Below the pieces are notes generated by a model. It had not been told where the DNA came from and made no database searches. It saw only the letters and a list, made by a program, of their open reading frames with translations. A stretch of DNA of 64,000 bases from SZUA-430 sp040381215 (GTDB taxonomy: Bacteria; Pseudomonadota; Alphaproteobacteria; Micropepsales; Micropepsaceae), in the NCBI GenBank assembly GCA_040381215.1, contig JBEIHO010000007.1, positions 1 to 64,000 of the forward strand, in the 5' to 3' direction. A program made the position numbers and the translations under genes. This document shows, piece by piece, positions 14,877-23,016 of the stretch (the stretch's first letter is position 1; every line of letters starts with the position of its first letter).

Positions 14877-17618
14877 ATGCGAATTGGGGCGGTCCTGCTG
14901 CTGGCCCTGGCAGCTTTCGTTGCGTCATCTTGCGATTCCGGCAATAGCGGCCGGCCTGCGACCAAAGCCGGCGCCCAGCCGCGCCCGACAGCGACCCAGA
15001 ACAGCACACCAAAGCCCACCAAGGCCGACGCAGACATTCCCCTAGGGCAACTGCCCCCCAACGTCGAACCCGTCCATTATCGCATCGATCTGACCATTAA
15101 CCCCGACCAGTTGCGCTATGAGGGCCAGGTCGAGATCGAAGTCGACCTCAAGGCGCCCCGCCGCGAGATTTACCTCCACGGCAAGGACCTCGGCGTCGGC
15201 CGCATCCAGGCACGCGCGCCCGGACGACCGGACGTCGCCGGCACCTACACCCAGCTTGACCCCAGCGGCGTCGCCCGCATCGCCTTCGACCAGCAACTGC
15301 CGGCCGGCCGGGTAAAGCTCTTGCTGCCATTCTCGGCGGCCTTCGAAACCCAGCCCGACGCGCTCACGTCGCAAGGGGAAAGCGGCATCCGTTATGTCTG
15401 GACCCAGTTCCAGGAGATATCCGCCAGGCGCGCCTTCCCCTGCTTCGACGAACCCCGCTTCAAGACACCCTTCGACATCTCCATCACGCACATCGCCCGC
15501 CACGCCGCCATCTCCAACACCTTGCCCCTGTCAGAGGAAAAAGTGGCCGAAGGCGTGACGCGCACGACCTTCGCGACGACGGCACCGCTCCCCACCTATC
15601 TCGTTGCCATCGCAGTCGGACCCTATGACCTCGCCACGGGTCCGGCGGTAGCACCATCGAAGATCCGCCCGAACCCCCTGCCCGTCCGCGCCGCAACCGT
15701 CAGGGGCAAGAGCGTCACGGCGCAGTTTGCCCTGAAGGAAACCCCGCGCCTCGTGACGGCTCTAGAGGACTATTTCGCAGCCCCCTTCCCCTATCCCAAG
15801 CTTGACCTGATCGCCCCGCCGAACTTCCTCGCCGGCGGCATGGAAAACGCAGGCGCCATCACCTACACCGAGCGCGGCCTCCTGCTCGGCGACCAGCCGG
15901 CGATCGCACAGCGGCGCTATTTCAAGCTCCTGCATGCCCACGAGGTGGCACACCAGTGGTTTGGCGATCTCGTGACACCGCGCTGGTGGAATGACATCTG
16001 GCTGAACGAGGCCTTTGCCTCCTGGTTGGGAAACCGCATATCGGCCGAGCTCTGGGCGGATGACGAGATCGGGCGGGAAACCGTACGCGAGGCGCTCGAT
16101 GTCATGGACGAGGACTCGCTCTCGACCGCGCGCGCCATCCGTCAGCCCATCCTCACCAATGACGACATCTTCAACGCCTTTGATGGCCTCACCTATGACA
16201 AGGGTGCCGCCATCCTCCAGATGTTCGAGCAGTATCTCGGGCCGGACACCTTCCGCGAAGGCGTGCGCCTGCACATGCGCAACTTCGCCCACGCCACCGC
16301 CGACACCAGCGATTTCTTCGCCTCGCTCGCCGCCGCCTCAAGGAAGCCCGAGATCATCGGGGCGATGGAGACATTCCTGAACCAGCCCGGCCTGCCGCTG
16401 GTGTCGATGGAAACCACATGCAGCGGCAAGGACCTCAACGTCACGATCCGCCAGTCCCCCTATGGCGCGGCATCAGCGCAAGACCCGCGCACCTGGTCGG
16501 TCCCGGTATGCATGCGCGAACTGGGCAAGGGCCGTGCGCTGCCCTGCACGATGCTGGGCAGCGAACCGCGGACATTCAAGGTCCGCGATCTCTGCAACGT
16601 CGCCCTGATGCCGAACCGCGACGCATCGGGCTACTACCGCTTCACGATGCCGGCCACGACATGGTCGCAACTCGCGGCGTCCGCCTCGGCCTTGAACCCG
16701 GCAGAGCATCTGGCATTCCTCCACGCCTTGCGCTCCTCATACCGGGCCGGGACCGCAGAGGCCTCGACCTACGTGTCCGCACTGCGCGAGGCCGTCAACA
16801 CCGGCGAATGGGACGTCATCGAACTCGCCACCAGCCTGCTGCGCGAGATCCGCAACGACCTGGTCGATCCGACCCGGCGTGACGCTTTCGATGCCAGCCT
16901 GAACACCTGGTTCGAACCATCCTTCGGTCGCCTCGCACCGCCATCCGGCAAGGAAAAGCCCGCCCAGGCCCTGGCACGCAGCGCGCACGCGACCCTGGCC
17001 GTTACCGTCTCCCGTCAGCCCCGGGCGCTGGAAACCCTGTCGCCGATGGGCCTCGCGTTCCTCGAAACGATCGCCAGTGGCAAAGCCGCTGCGCGTCACG
17101 AGATGATCCCGCCCGCCCTTGTGGCAGCACTCTCGACCGGTGGCAGCGACACAGCCATGAAGGCGATCGCGGCGGTACGCGCGACGCGCGAGGCCGAACA
17201 TCGAAACATGATCATCCGCGCCATGGCCGCAGCCCGCGACCCCAAGGCGATTGCAACCCTCCAGGCCTTTGTCCTGTCAGGCGAAGTGCGGGTGCGGGAA
17301 GTATTCGCCTACATGCGCGAAGCCTTCGCCGGCGGCGAAAGCCGGGACATCGCCTGGAACTGGCTGCGCCGCGACTACCAGCGCGTGGTCAGCGTCACGG
17401 GAGAAGGCAGCCGCTCCCGCCTCATCAGCCTTCCGTCCAGCCTGTGTTCGAAAGCCCATGAAGACGACATTCGTCGCTTCTTCGCACCCATGATCAAGGA
17501 CATCGCCGGCGCACCACGCACGCTCGCCAACACGCTGGAGAGTGTTGCCCGCTGCACCACCTGGCGCCAGGAGGCATCTGCCAGCATCACCGACGCAGTG
17601 ACCAGGCAGGCGCGCTGA
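14877..17618 (+). CDS. M1 family zinc aminopeptidase, lipoprotein
   Basis: 913-residue zinc metallopeptidase. The N-terminus (MRIGAVLLLALAAFVASSCD) is a lipoprotein signal with lipid Cys19, so it is probably membrane-anchored in the periplasm. The M1 signatures are exopeptidase motif GGMENAG (320-326) and HEVAH (355-359) followed 18 residues later by the third zinc ligand E378 (WLNEAF). The C-terminal 400 residues are the helical ERAP1-like domain. The ATG at 14877 has GGGGGA upstream and precedes the signal peptide exactly; an earlier in-frame ATG at 14850 would bury it. It is transcribed against its sdh neighbours. Confidence 0.94.
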   Translation: MRIGAVLLLALAAFVASSCDSGNSGRPATKAGAQPRPTATQNSTPKPTKADADIPLGQLPPNVEPVHYRIDLTINPDQLRYEGQVEIEVDLKAPRREIYLHGKDLGVGRIQARAPGRPDVAGTYTQLDPSGVARIAFDQQLPAGRVKLLLPFSAAFETQPDALTSQGESGIRYVWTQFQEISARRAFPCFDEPRFKTPFDISITHIARHAAISNTLPLSEEKVAEGVTRTTFATTAPLPTYLVAIAVGPYDLATGPAVAPSKIRPNPLPVRAATVRGKSVTAQFALKETPRLVTALEDYFAAPFPYPKLDLIAPPNFLAGGMENAGAITYTERGLLLGDQPAIAQRRYFKLLHAHEVAHQWFGDLVTPRWWNDIWLNEAFASWLGNRISAELWADDEIGRETVREALDVMDEDSLSTARAIRQPILTNDDIFNAFDGLTYDKGAAILQMFEQYLGPDTFREGVRLHMRNFAHATADTSDFFASLAAASRKPEIIGAMETFLNQPGLPLVSMETTCSGKDLNVTIRQSPYGAASAQDPRTWSVPVCMRELGKGRALPCTMLGSEPRTFKVRDLCNVALMPNRDASGYYRFTMPATTWSQLAASASALNPAEHLAFLHALRSSYRAGTAEASTYVSALREAVNTGEWDVIELATSLLREIRNDLVDPTRRDAFDASLNTWFEPSFGRLAPPSGKEKPAQALARSAHATLAVTVSRQPRALETLSPMGLAFLETIASGKAAARHEMIPPALVAALSTGGSDTAMKAIAAVRATREAEHRNMIIRAMAAARDPKAIATLQAFVLSGEVRVREVFAYMREAFAGGESRDIAWNWLRRDYQRVVSVTGEGSRSRLISLPSSLCSKAHEDDIRRFFAPMIKDIAGAPRTLANTLESVARCTTWRQEASASITDAVTRQAR

Positions 17619-17624
17619 CGGCGA

Positions 17625-18395
17625 TCAGCGCGCGGCCCCCGGCCCAGGGGCCGGCACCAGGCGATGCACGAGCCCTGTCGAGATCCGCGACAGCAAATGG
17701 AGGGCGCGGGAAGTCCTGTTCGGAATGATCAGCGCGCCGCCGCGCCCGCACCGCTGCCACGCCACTCGCGCAACGTCCTCGGCTGACATGACCCCGCCAG
17801 CCTCCTCAGCCCGCCGCACCGAGCGAGGTTTCGTGAGGTTCTCGCGATCAAACCCCGGGGTCTGTGTCGCCGGCGGACACAGGACCTGCACGCACACCCC
17901 GTGCGGCGCCAGCTCATGACGCAAGGACTGGCCGAAGCCGACCACGGCATGCTTCGTCGCCGCATAGATCGACCAGCCGAACAATCCGACATACCCGAGA
18001 TCGGATGACGTCAAGATGAGCTGCCCCCGGCCTGCCGCCATCATGGCCGGCGCCAGCGCCCGCGCGACATTCACCGTTCCGACCGCATTGGTGGCAAACA
18101 TGCCCGTTGCATCATCCTCGGCCACCTCGTCGAGGAAAGCCGCCCGCGCATATCCGGCGCAATGGAAGACGCGGTCGACAGCCCCGCCCGCAAGAAGGCG
18201 CTGCGCGGCCTCGCGAACCGCAACCATGTCCCTGACATCGACCGACTGGCGGCCATGAGCCCCTGACGTCACGCGGGCGGCATCGAGCCGCCCCTCATCA
18301 CGTCCCCAGATTTCGACGAACGCGCCCTCGCGAACAGCCAGCGTCGCAATGGCGAGCCCGATACCCTCGGACCCGCCCGTGACAAGGACCCGCAA
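17625..18395 (-). CDS. SDR-family reductase resembling 3-ketodihydrosphingosine reductase
   Basis: 256-aa short-chain dehydrogenase with cofactor loop TGGSEGIG (6-13) and catalytic Ser130/131, Tyr144 and Lys148 (SSDLGYVGLFGWSIYAATK). Residues 174-190 (PPATQTPGFDRENLTKP) match the diagnostic segment of eukaryotic-type 3-ketodihydrosphingosine reductase, which has PP-T-TPGF-EN-TKP. A role in sphingolipid synthesis is inference; no serine palmitoyltransferase gene is identifiable here. The start is a TTG at 18395, 11 bp after the sdhA stop, suggesting co-transcription with sdhCDA. Confidence 0.75.
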   Translation of the reverse strand: MRVLVTGGSEGIGLAIATLAVREGAFVEIWGRDEGRLDAARVTSGAHGRQSVDVRDMVAVREAAQRLLAGGAVDRVFHCAGYARAAFLDEVAEDDATGMFATNAVGTVNVARALAPAMMAAGRGQLILTSSDLGYVGLFGWSIYAATKHAVVGFGQSLRHELAPHGVCVQVLCPPATQTPGFDRENLTKPRSVRRAEEAGGVMSAEDVARVAWQRCGRGGALIIPNRTSRALHLLSRISTGLVHRLVPAPGPGAAR

Positions 18396-18406
18396 GCGCC
18401 CGCCGC

Positions 18407-20194
18407 TCAGTACGTGCGCGCCTTCGGCGCGATATACTCGACGTCGTTCGACAGCGTGTAGGTATGAACAGGGCGATAGTCGATCTTCACCTTGCCCGTC
18501 TGCGAATCGAACCAGGCCAGCGTGTGCTTCATCCAGTTCTGGTCATCGCGCTTCGGGAAATCCTCGCGCGCATGGGCGCCGCGGCTTTCCTCGCGGATGT
18601 GTGCACCTTCGACGGTCACGGCCGCCTGCGAGATCAGGTTGTCGAACTCCAGCGTCTCCACCAGGTCCGAGTTCCAGATCAGCGAACGATCCTTGATGCC
18701 GATCTCCGGCATCTCGCGATGAACGCCCGCGACCAGGTCACAACCTTCCTTCAGCACGTCCTTGGCGCGGAACACGGCGCAATGGTCCTGCATCGCCTTC
18801 TGCATGCGACGCCGCAACTCCGCCGTCGGCACTTTGCCCTTGGCATTGCGGAAGCGGTCGAGGCGCGCCAAGGCGTTTTCACCGGCGTCCTTTGCAAGGT
18901 TTGCCTGCCGCTCGCCCGGCTTGACGTCATCGGCGCACTTCAGGCCCGCCGCACGCCCGAACACGACAAGGTCGATGAGCGAGTTCGATCCAAGACGGTT
19001 CGCGCCATGCACCGACACGCAAGCCGCCTCGCCGATCGCCATCAGGCCCGGCACCACGGTATCGGCATTGCCGTCCTTCTTCGTCAGGACTTCGCCGTGA
19101 TAATTCGTCGGAATGCCGCCCATGTTGTAGTGCACCGTCGGCAGCACCGGGATCGGCTTCTTGGTCACGTCGACACCGGAGAAGATCCGCGCCGACTCCG
19201 AAATGCCCGGCGGGCGCTCGTGAATGATCTTCGGATCCAGATGGCTCAGGTGCAGGTGGATATGATCCTTGTTGGGACCACAGCCCCGCCCCTCGCGGAT
19301 CTCGATCGTCATCGCACGACTGACGACATCGCGTGAGGCCAGGTCCTTGGCATTGGGCGCATAGCGCTCCATGAAACGCTCGCCATTGCCATTGGTAAGA
19401 TAACCGCCCTCGCCGCGCACACCCTCGGTGATCAGCACGCCGGCGCCGAACACGCCCGTCGGATGGAACTGCACGAACTCCATGTCCTGCAGCGGCAGGC
19501 CCGCGCGCAGCACCATGGCATTGCCATCACCCGTGCAGGTATGGGCAGAGGTGCAATTCTGGTACGCGCGTCCATAGCCGCCCGTGGCAAGCACGACCTT
19601 GGACGCGCGGAAGCGATGGATCGAGCCATCATCGAGGCACCACGCCATGACGCCGCGACAGCGCCCGTCCTCCATGATCAGGTCGAGGGCGAAATACTCG
19701 ATGAAGAACGATGCATCATAGCGCAGGCTCTGGCCGTAGAGCGTGTGCAGCATGGCATGGCCCGTGCGGTCAGCCGCAGCGCAGGTGCGCTGGATCGGTG
19801 CCTTGCCGAAATCCTTCGTCATGCCGCCGAAGGCCCGCTGGTAGATCTTGCCATCCTCGGTGCGCGAGAACGGCACGCCGAAGTGCTCCAGTTCGTACAC
19901 CGCTTCCGGCGCATTGCGGCACAGGTACTCGATCGCATCCTGGTCACCCAGCCAGTCCGACCCCTTGACGGTGTCGTACATGTGCCAGCGCCAGTCATCC
20001 GCCTCCATGTTGCCGAGCGCGGCCGAGATCCCGCCCTGCGCCGCAACCGTGTGGCTGCGGGTCGGGAAGACCTTGCTGACATTGGCCACGCGCAGGCCGC
20101 GCTTGGCGGCTTCCAGCGTGGCCCTCAGGCCGGAACCACCGGCGCCAACGACAACGACGTCGAATGTGTGGTCGGTGATGGAATAAGCAGACAT
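18407..20194 (-). CDS. sdhA: Succinate dehydrogenase flavoprotein subunit
   Basis: FAD-bearing catalytic subunit of complex II (595 aa). The N-terminal dinucleotide fold is VVVVGAGGSGLRATLEAA, the FAD-attachment His is in FPTRSHTVAAQGG, and substrate-site residues appear in HPTGVFGAGVL and YNMGGIPTNYHGEV. The C-terminal region DDQNWMKHTLAW and KIDYRPVH is as in other SdhA proteins. It is the third gene of sdhC-sdhD-sdhA, 17 bp after sdhD. Confidence 0.98.
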   Translation of the reverse strand: MSAYSITDHTFDVVVVGAGGSGLRATLEAAKRGLRVANVSKVFPTRSHTVAAQGGISAALGNMEADDWRWHMYDTVKGSDWLGDQDAIEYLCRNAPEAVYELEHFGVPFSRTEDGKIYQRAFGGMTKDFGKAPIQRTCAAADRTGHAMLHTLYGQSLRYDASFFIEYFALDLIMEDGRCRGVMAWCLDDGSIHRFRASKVVLATGGYGRAYQNCTSAHTCTGDGNAMVLRAGLPLQDMEFVQFHPTGVFGAGVLITEGVRGEGGYLTNGNGERFMERYAPNAKDLASRDVVSRAMTIEIREGRGCGPNKDHIHLHLSHLDPKIIHERPPGISESARIFSGVDVTKKPIPVLPTVHYNMGGIPTNYHGEVLTKKDGNADTVVPGLMAIGEAACVSVHGANRLGSNSLIDLVVFGRAAGLKCADDVKPGERQANLAKDAGENALARLDRFRNAKGKVPTAELRRRMQKAMQDHCAVFRAKDVLKEGCDLVAGVHREMPEIGIKDRSLIWNSDLVETLEFDNLISQAAVTVEGAHIREESRGAHAREDFPKRDDQNWMKHTLAWFDSQTGKVKIDYRPVHTYTLSNDVEYIAPKARTY

Positions 20195-20211
20195 GGAGCG
20201 AGCCTCGGGGG

Positions 20212-20586
20212 TTAGACGATGATGCGCAGCACGGAGACCAGACAGGTCACCGCCACGGCAAGAACGGCAAAGTGGAGAAGCACGAGCAGCGCGACCTTCG
20301 TGCCCTCGTTATGGATGTAGTCCTCGATCACGACCTTGAGGCCGAGCAGCATGTGAAACAGCCCCGCGATGACGAACATCGCGATCCCGATCGCGTTGAG
20401 CGGCTGGGCAAGGAAGATCAGGACATCGGCATGCGGCGCACCCGCGTGGCGCGCAACAGACCACACGAACCAGATCGTCAGCGGCAGCAGCACGATCGCC
20501 GACAGGCGCTGGTGCCAGAAATGCATGGTGCCGGACTTGGCTGAACCATGGCCGCGAACGCGGCCGAGCGGCGTACGGATCGTCAT
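20212..20586 (-). CDS. sdhD: Succinate dehydrogenase membrane anchor subunit
   Basis: 124-aa cytochrome b556 / quinone-binding anchor with three predicted membrane helices and the conserved heme-ligand region FHMLLGLKVVIEDYIH. The ATG at 20586 overlaps the sdhC stop as ATGA and has GGGGG 7 bp upstream. An ATG 6 bp earlier is also in frame but sits directly on that site. Confidence 0.93.
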   Translation of the reverse strand: MTIRTPLGRVRGHGSAKSGTMHFWHQRLSAIVLLPLTIWFVWSVARHAGAPHADVLIFLAQPLNAIGIAMFVIAGLFHMLLGLKVVIEDYIHNEGTKVALLVLLHFAVLAVAVTCLVSVLRIIV

Positions 20587-21002
20587 TGCCATGCCCCCAT
20601 CGATTGGTTGGCCACAATCCAGATCAGCGCCGTCGTGATGACCGTTGCACCATAGACAAGCAGGCCCGACCTGTTGGCCGACTTCATGTCGAAGCCGACG
20701 CCCGCATCCCAGAACAGGTGCCGCACGCCGTTCAGCGCGTGATAGACGAGCGCAAGCGTGAACCCGAACAGGACCAGCTGTCCGAACCAGTGGCCAGCCA
20801 CGCTCTCGAACACGCCGTAGGACTCCGCACCGTCCGACGCCGCGTACAGCCACCACGCAAGCAGCAAGGTACCCGCGGACAGACCAACACCGGTGATGCG
20901 ATGCAGGATCGACGTCCCCATCGTGATGGGCCAGCGATAGATCTGGAGATGCGGCGCGAGCGGCCTGGCCGCTGTGCGCCTCTTGGCGGAGGCCTCAGGC
21001 AT
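20583..21002 (-). CDS. sdhC: Succinate dehydrogenase cytochrome b556 subunit
   Basis: 139-aa membrane anchor. RPLAPHLQIYRWPITMGTSILHRITGVGL contains the SdhC signature, with the heme-binding His in VYHALNGVRHLFWD. Three membrane helices are predicted. It is the first gene of the sdhCDA operon. The upstream 125 bp up to the divergent HAD gene must hold its promoter; I could not fix a convincing -35/-10 pair. Confidence 0.95.
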   Translation of the reverse strand: MPEASAKRRTAARPLAPHLQIYRWPITMGTSILHRITGVGLSAGTLLLAWWLYAASDGAESYGVFESVAGHWFGQLVLFGFTLALVYHALNGVRHLFWDAGVGFDMKSANRSGLLVYGATVITTALIWIVANQSMGAWQ

Positions 21003-21127
21003 GGTGGGAGATCCTCGATTGCATATCGGAATGGAAAATCAGGAACATTCGACTACTAATTTTCACAAGCGGACTGTATGAGCAAGCAGGACTTGCCCGC
21101 AAAAGGGTTGCCATCGGGGACGTTTCG

Positions 21128-21757
21128 ATGTTTGAGGCCGTGATCTTTGACTTTGGCGGTGTGATCACCGAGAGCCCTTTCGAAGCCTTTAACCGTCTGG
21201 AAACCAGCCTCGGAATTTCACCGGACACGGTCCGTCGAATCAACGCGACAAATCCGGACACCAACGCCTGGGCCATGTTCGAACGGTCAGAGATAGACAC
21301 CGTCGAGTTCGACCGACGTTTTTCCGCGGAAGCCGCAGCGTTTGGCGTCACGCTCTCCGGACGCGACGTCCTGTCATGTCTCCAGGGTTCTGTGCGTCCA
21401 CGCATGCTCGAGGCTCTGAAGCGCATTTCGGGCCGGTACAAGACCGGGTGCATCACGAACAACGTGCGCAGCGACGGACCGGACCATGCGACAAGGGATC
21501 CGAGGGTTGCCGAGGCCTTCGCCCTTTTTGGCCATGTTATCGAGTCATCGAAGCTCGGCATCCGCAAACCCGACCCGCGCATCTACGGCCTGATGCTCGA
21601 GCACCTGGGCGTGGAGGCGGCGAAGGCCATCTACCTCGACGACCTCGGCGTCAATTTGAAGCCGGCCAAGGCCCTGGGCATGACCACCATCAAGGTCGTC
21701 ACCGGCGACGATGCGATCGCAAACCTCGAGGCTCTTCTGGGAACGCGCCTGGGCTGA
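21128..21757 (+). CDS. HAD-superfamily hydrolase
   Basis: 209-aa HAD subfamily IA phosphatase-like protein. Motif I is VIFDFGGVITES (nucleophile Asp, with Gly-Gly after DF as in the YihX/epoxide-hydrolase N-terminal group), motif II is TGCITNNVRS, motif III the lysine in SSKLGIRKPDPRIY, and motif IV YLDDLGVNLKPAKALG. The substrate is unknown. The ATG at 21128 is preceded by GGGGA. It is divergent from sdhC. Confidence 0.85.
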   Translation: MFEAVIFDFGGVITESPFEAFNRLETSLGISPDTVRRINATNPDTNAWAMFERSEIDTVEFDRRFSAEAAAFGVTLSGRDVLSCLQGSVRPRMLEALKRISGRYKTGCITNNVRSDGPDHATRDPRVAEAFALFGHVIESSKLGIRKPDPRIYGLMLEHLGVEAAKAIYLDDLGVNLKPAKALGMTTIKVVTGDDAIANLEALLGTRLG

Positions 21758-21789
21758 CCGGCAAGGTTAACGAACCAGCCGCCCGCGGC

Positions 21790-22215
21790 TCACGACCTGG
21801 CAAAAATGGCACGCTCATCCTCGAACGCCTTGATCTCCAGCGCATTGCCGGACGGGTCAAGGAAAAACATGGTGAATTGCTCGCCAGCCTGACCCTTGAA
21901 CCGCACTTGCGGCTCAATGATGAACCGCACATTTTTTGCCTTGAGGGAATCCGAAATTTCCCTGAATTTTGAAGGACTTACGATCAGTCCGAAATGCCGC
22001 ACCGGCACCTGCTCGCCATCAACCTCATTTGCCCCTTCACACGCCCCCCCGGACGCGCTCAAATGGGCCACGATCTGATGTCCGAAAAAGTCGAAATCGA
22101 CCCACTCGGACGAAGACCGACCTTCCATACATCCAAGCACGTCGCCGTAGAACCTGCGCGCAGCTTCGAGGTCATGGACGGGAAAGGCGAGATGAAAACG
22201 GGGACGCTCGTTCAT
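21790..22215 (-). CDS. VOC (glyoxalase/bleomycin-resistance) family protein
   Basis: 141-aa single-domain vicinal-oxygen-chelate protein. FHLAFPVHDLEAARRFYGDVLGC is the first beta-alpha-beta module, with a metal-ligand His. HFGLIVSPSKFREISDSL starts the second module, ending FFLDPSGNALEIKAF with the metal-ligand Glu. VOC members include glyoxalases, dioxygenases and antibiotic-binding proteins, so the substrate cannot be assigned. It is divergent from the neighbouring metallopeptidase. Confidence 0.85.
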   Translation of the reverse strand: MNERPRFHLAFPVHDLEAARRFYGDVLGCMEGRSSSEWVDFDFFGHQIVAHLSASGGACEGANEVDGEQVPVRHFGLIVSPSKFREISDSLKAKNVRFIIEPQVRFKGQAGEQFTMFFLDPSGNALEIKAFEDERAIFARS

Positions 22216-22281
22216 GTCGTCTCCAGACGAAAGAGTGATGACGCGCGGCAGTGGACTTCAAACATCGAGGGTAAACAAGAG

Positions 22282-23013
22282 TTGGGCAAGTCACAGCAAC
22301 GCACGTTGAGGATCGCAGGTCAGTCCGTGCCGGTAAAGGTGCGCCTGAACCCCCGCGCCCGTCGCCTGATCGTGAAGGTCCACCCCTCGACGGGTGAAGT
22401 TGCCGTCGTCGCACCATCAAGCCGCTCTCTTCCCAAGGCCCTCGACTTTGCCCGCCAGGAAGGTGAATGGATCGCCGACCGCCTGTCGCGCGTTCCCGAG
22501 CGCATCCCGCTTCGCGCCGGCCAGACCATCCCCTATCGCGGCACCCCGCATGTCATTCGCTCGACCCCTGATGAACGCGGCGGTGTCTGGATCGACCTCG
22601 AGGCAGACAAGCCGCTCATACGCGTGGCAGGGTTCTGGGAACACATCCCCCGCCGGGTGGAGGACTGGCTCAGGAAACAGGCCCGCGCGCAGATCACGCG
22701 CCGCATCTCGGCTCTCGCCGATCAATTGGGGGTCTCCCCATCGCGCATCACCGTGCGCGATGCCGCAAGCCGCTGGGGATCCTGCTCGTCGCGCGGCGCG
22801 ATATCCGTGTCGTGGCGACTGATCATGGCACCCGGCTTCGTGCTCAACTATGTGTGCGCCCACGAAGTGGCACACCTGCGCGAAATGAACCACGGACGCC
22901 GCTTCTGGCGCCTCGTCGACGAACTCGTCGGCAGCGCGGAAACCGAATTGGCACAAGCCTGGCTGCGCGACAACGGAACGGAACTTCACCGCTACGCAGC
23001 GACCGAGGACTGA
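22282..23013 (+). CDS. YgjP-like (DUF45) zinc metallopeptidase
   Basis: 243-aa protein of the YgjP/SprT-like M48-related group. The C-terminal half has RWGSCSSRGAISVSWRL and the zinc motif HEVAHLREMNHGRRFW (HExxH plus downstream His). The N-terminal half is the beta-rich RxxRRLIVKVHPSTGEVAVVAP region typical of DUF45. The frame is open far upstream, but that part overlaps the divergent VOC gene. The TTG at 22282, about 10 bp after GAGGG, gives the usual family length, and an ATG at 22192 is the main alternative. The substrate is unknown. Confidence 0.82.
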   Translation: MGKSQQRTLRIAGQSVPVKVRLNPRARRLIVKVHPSTGEVAVVAPSSRSLPKALDFARQEGEWIADRLSRVPERIPLRAGQTIPYRGTPHVIRSTPDERGGVWIDLEADKPLIRVAGFWEHIPRRVEDWLRKQARAQITRRISALADQLGVSPSRITVRDAASRWGSCSSRGAISVSWRLIMAPGFVLNYVCAHEVAHLREMNHGRRFWRLVDELVGSAETELAQAWLRDNGTELHRYAATED

Positions 23014-23016
23014 AGT

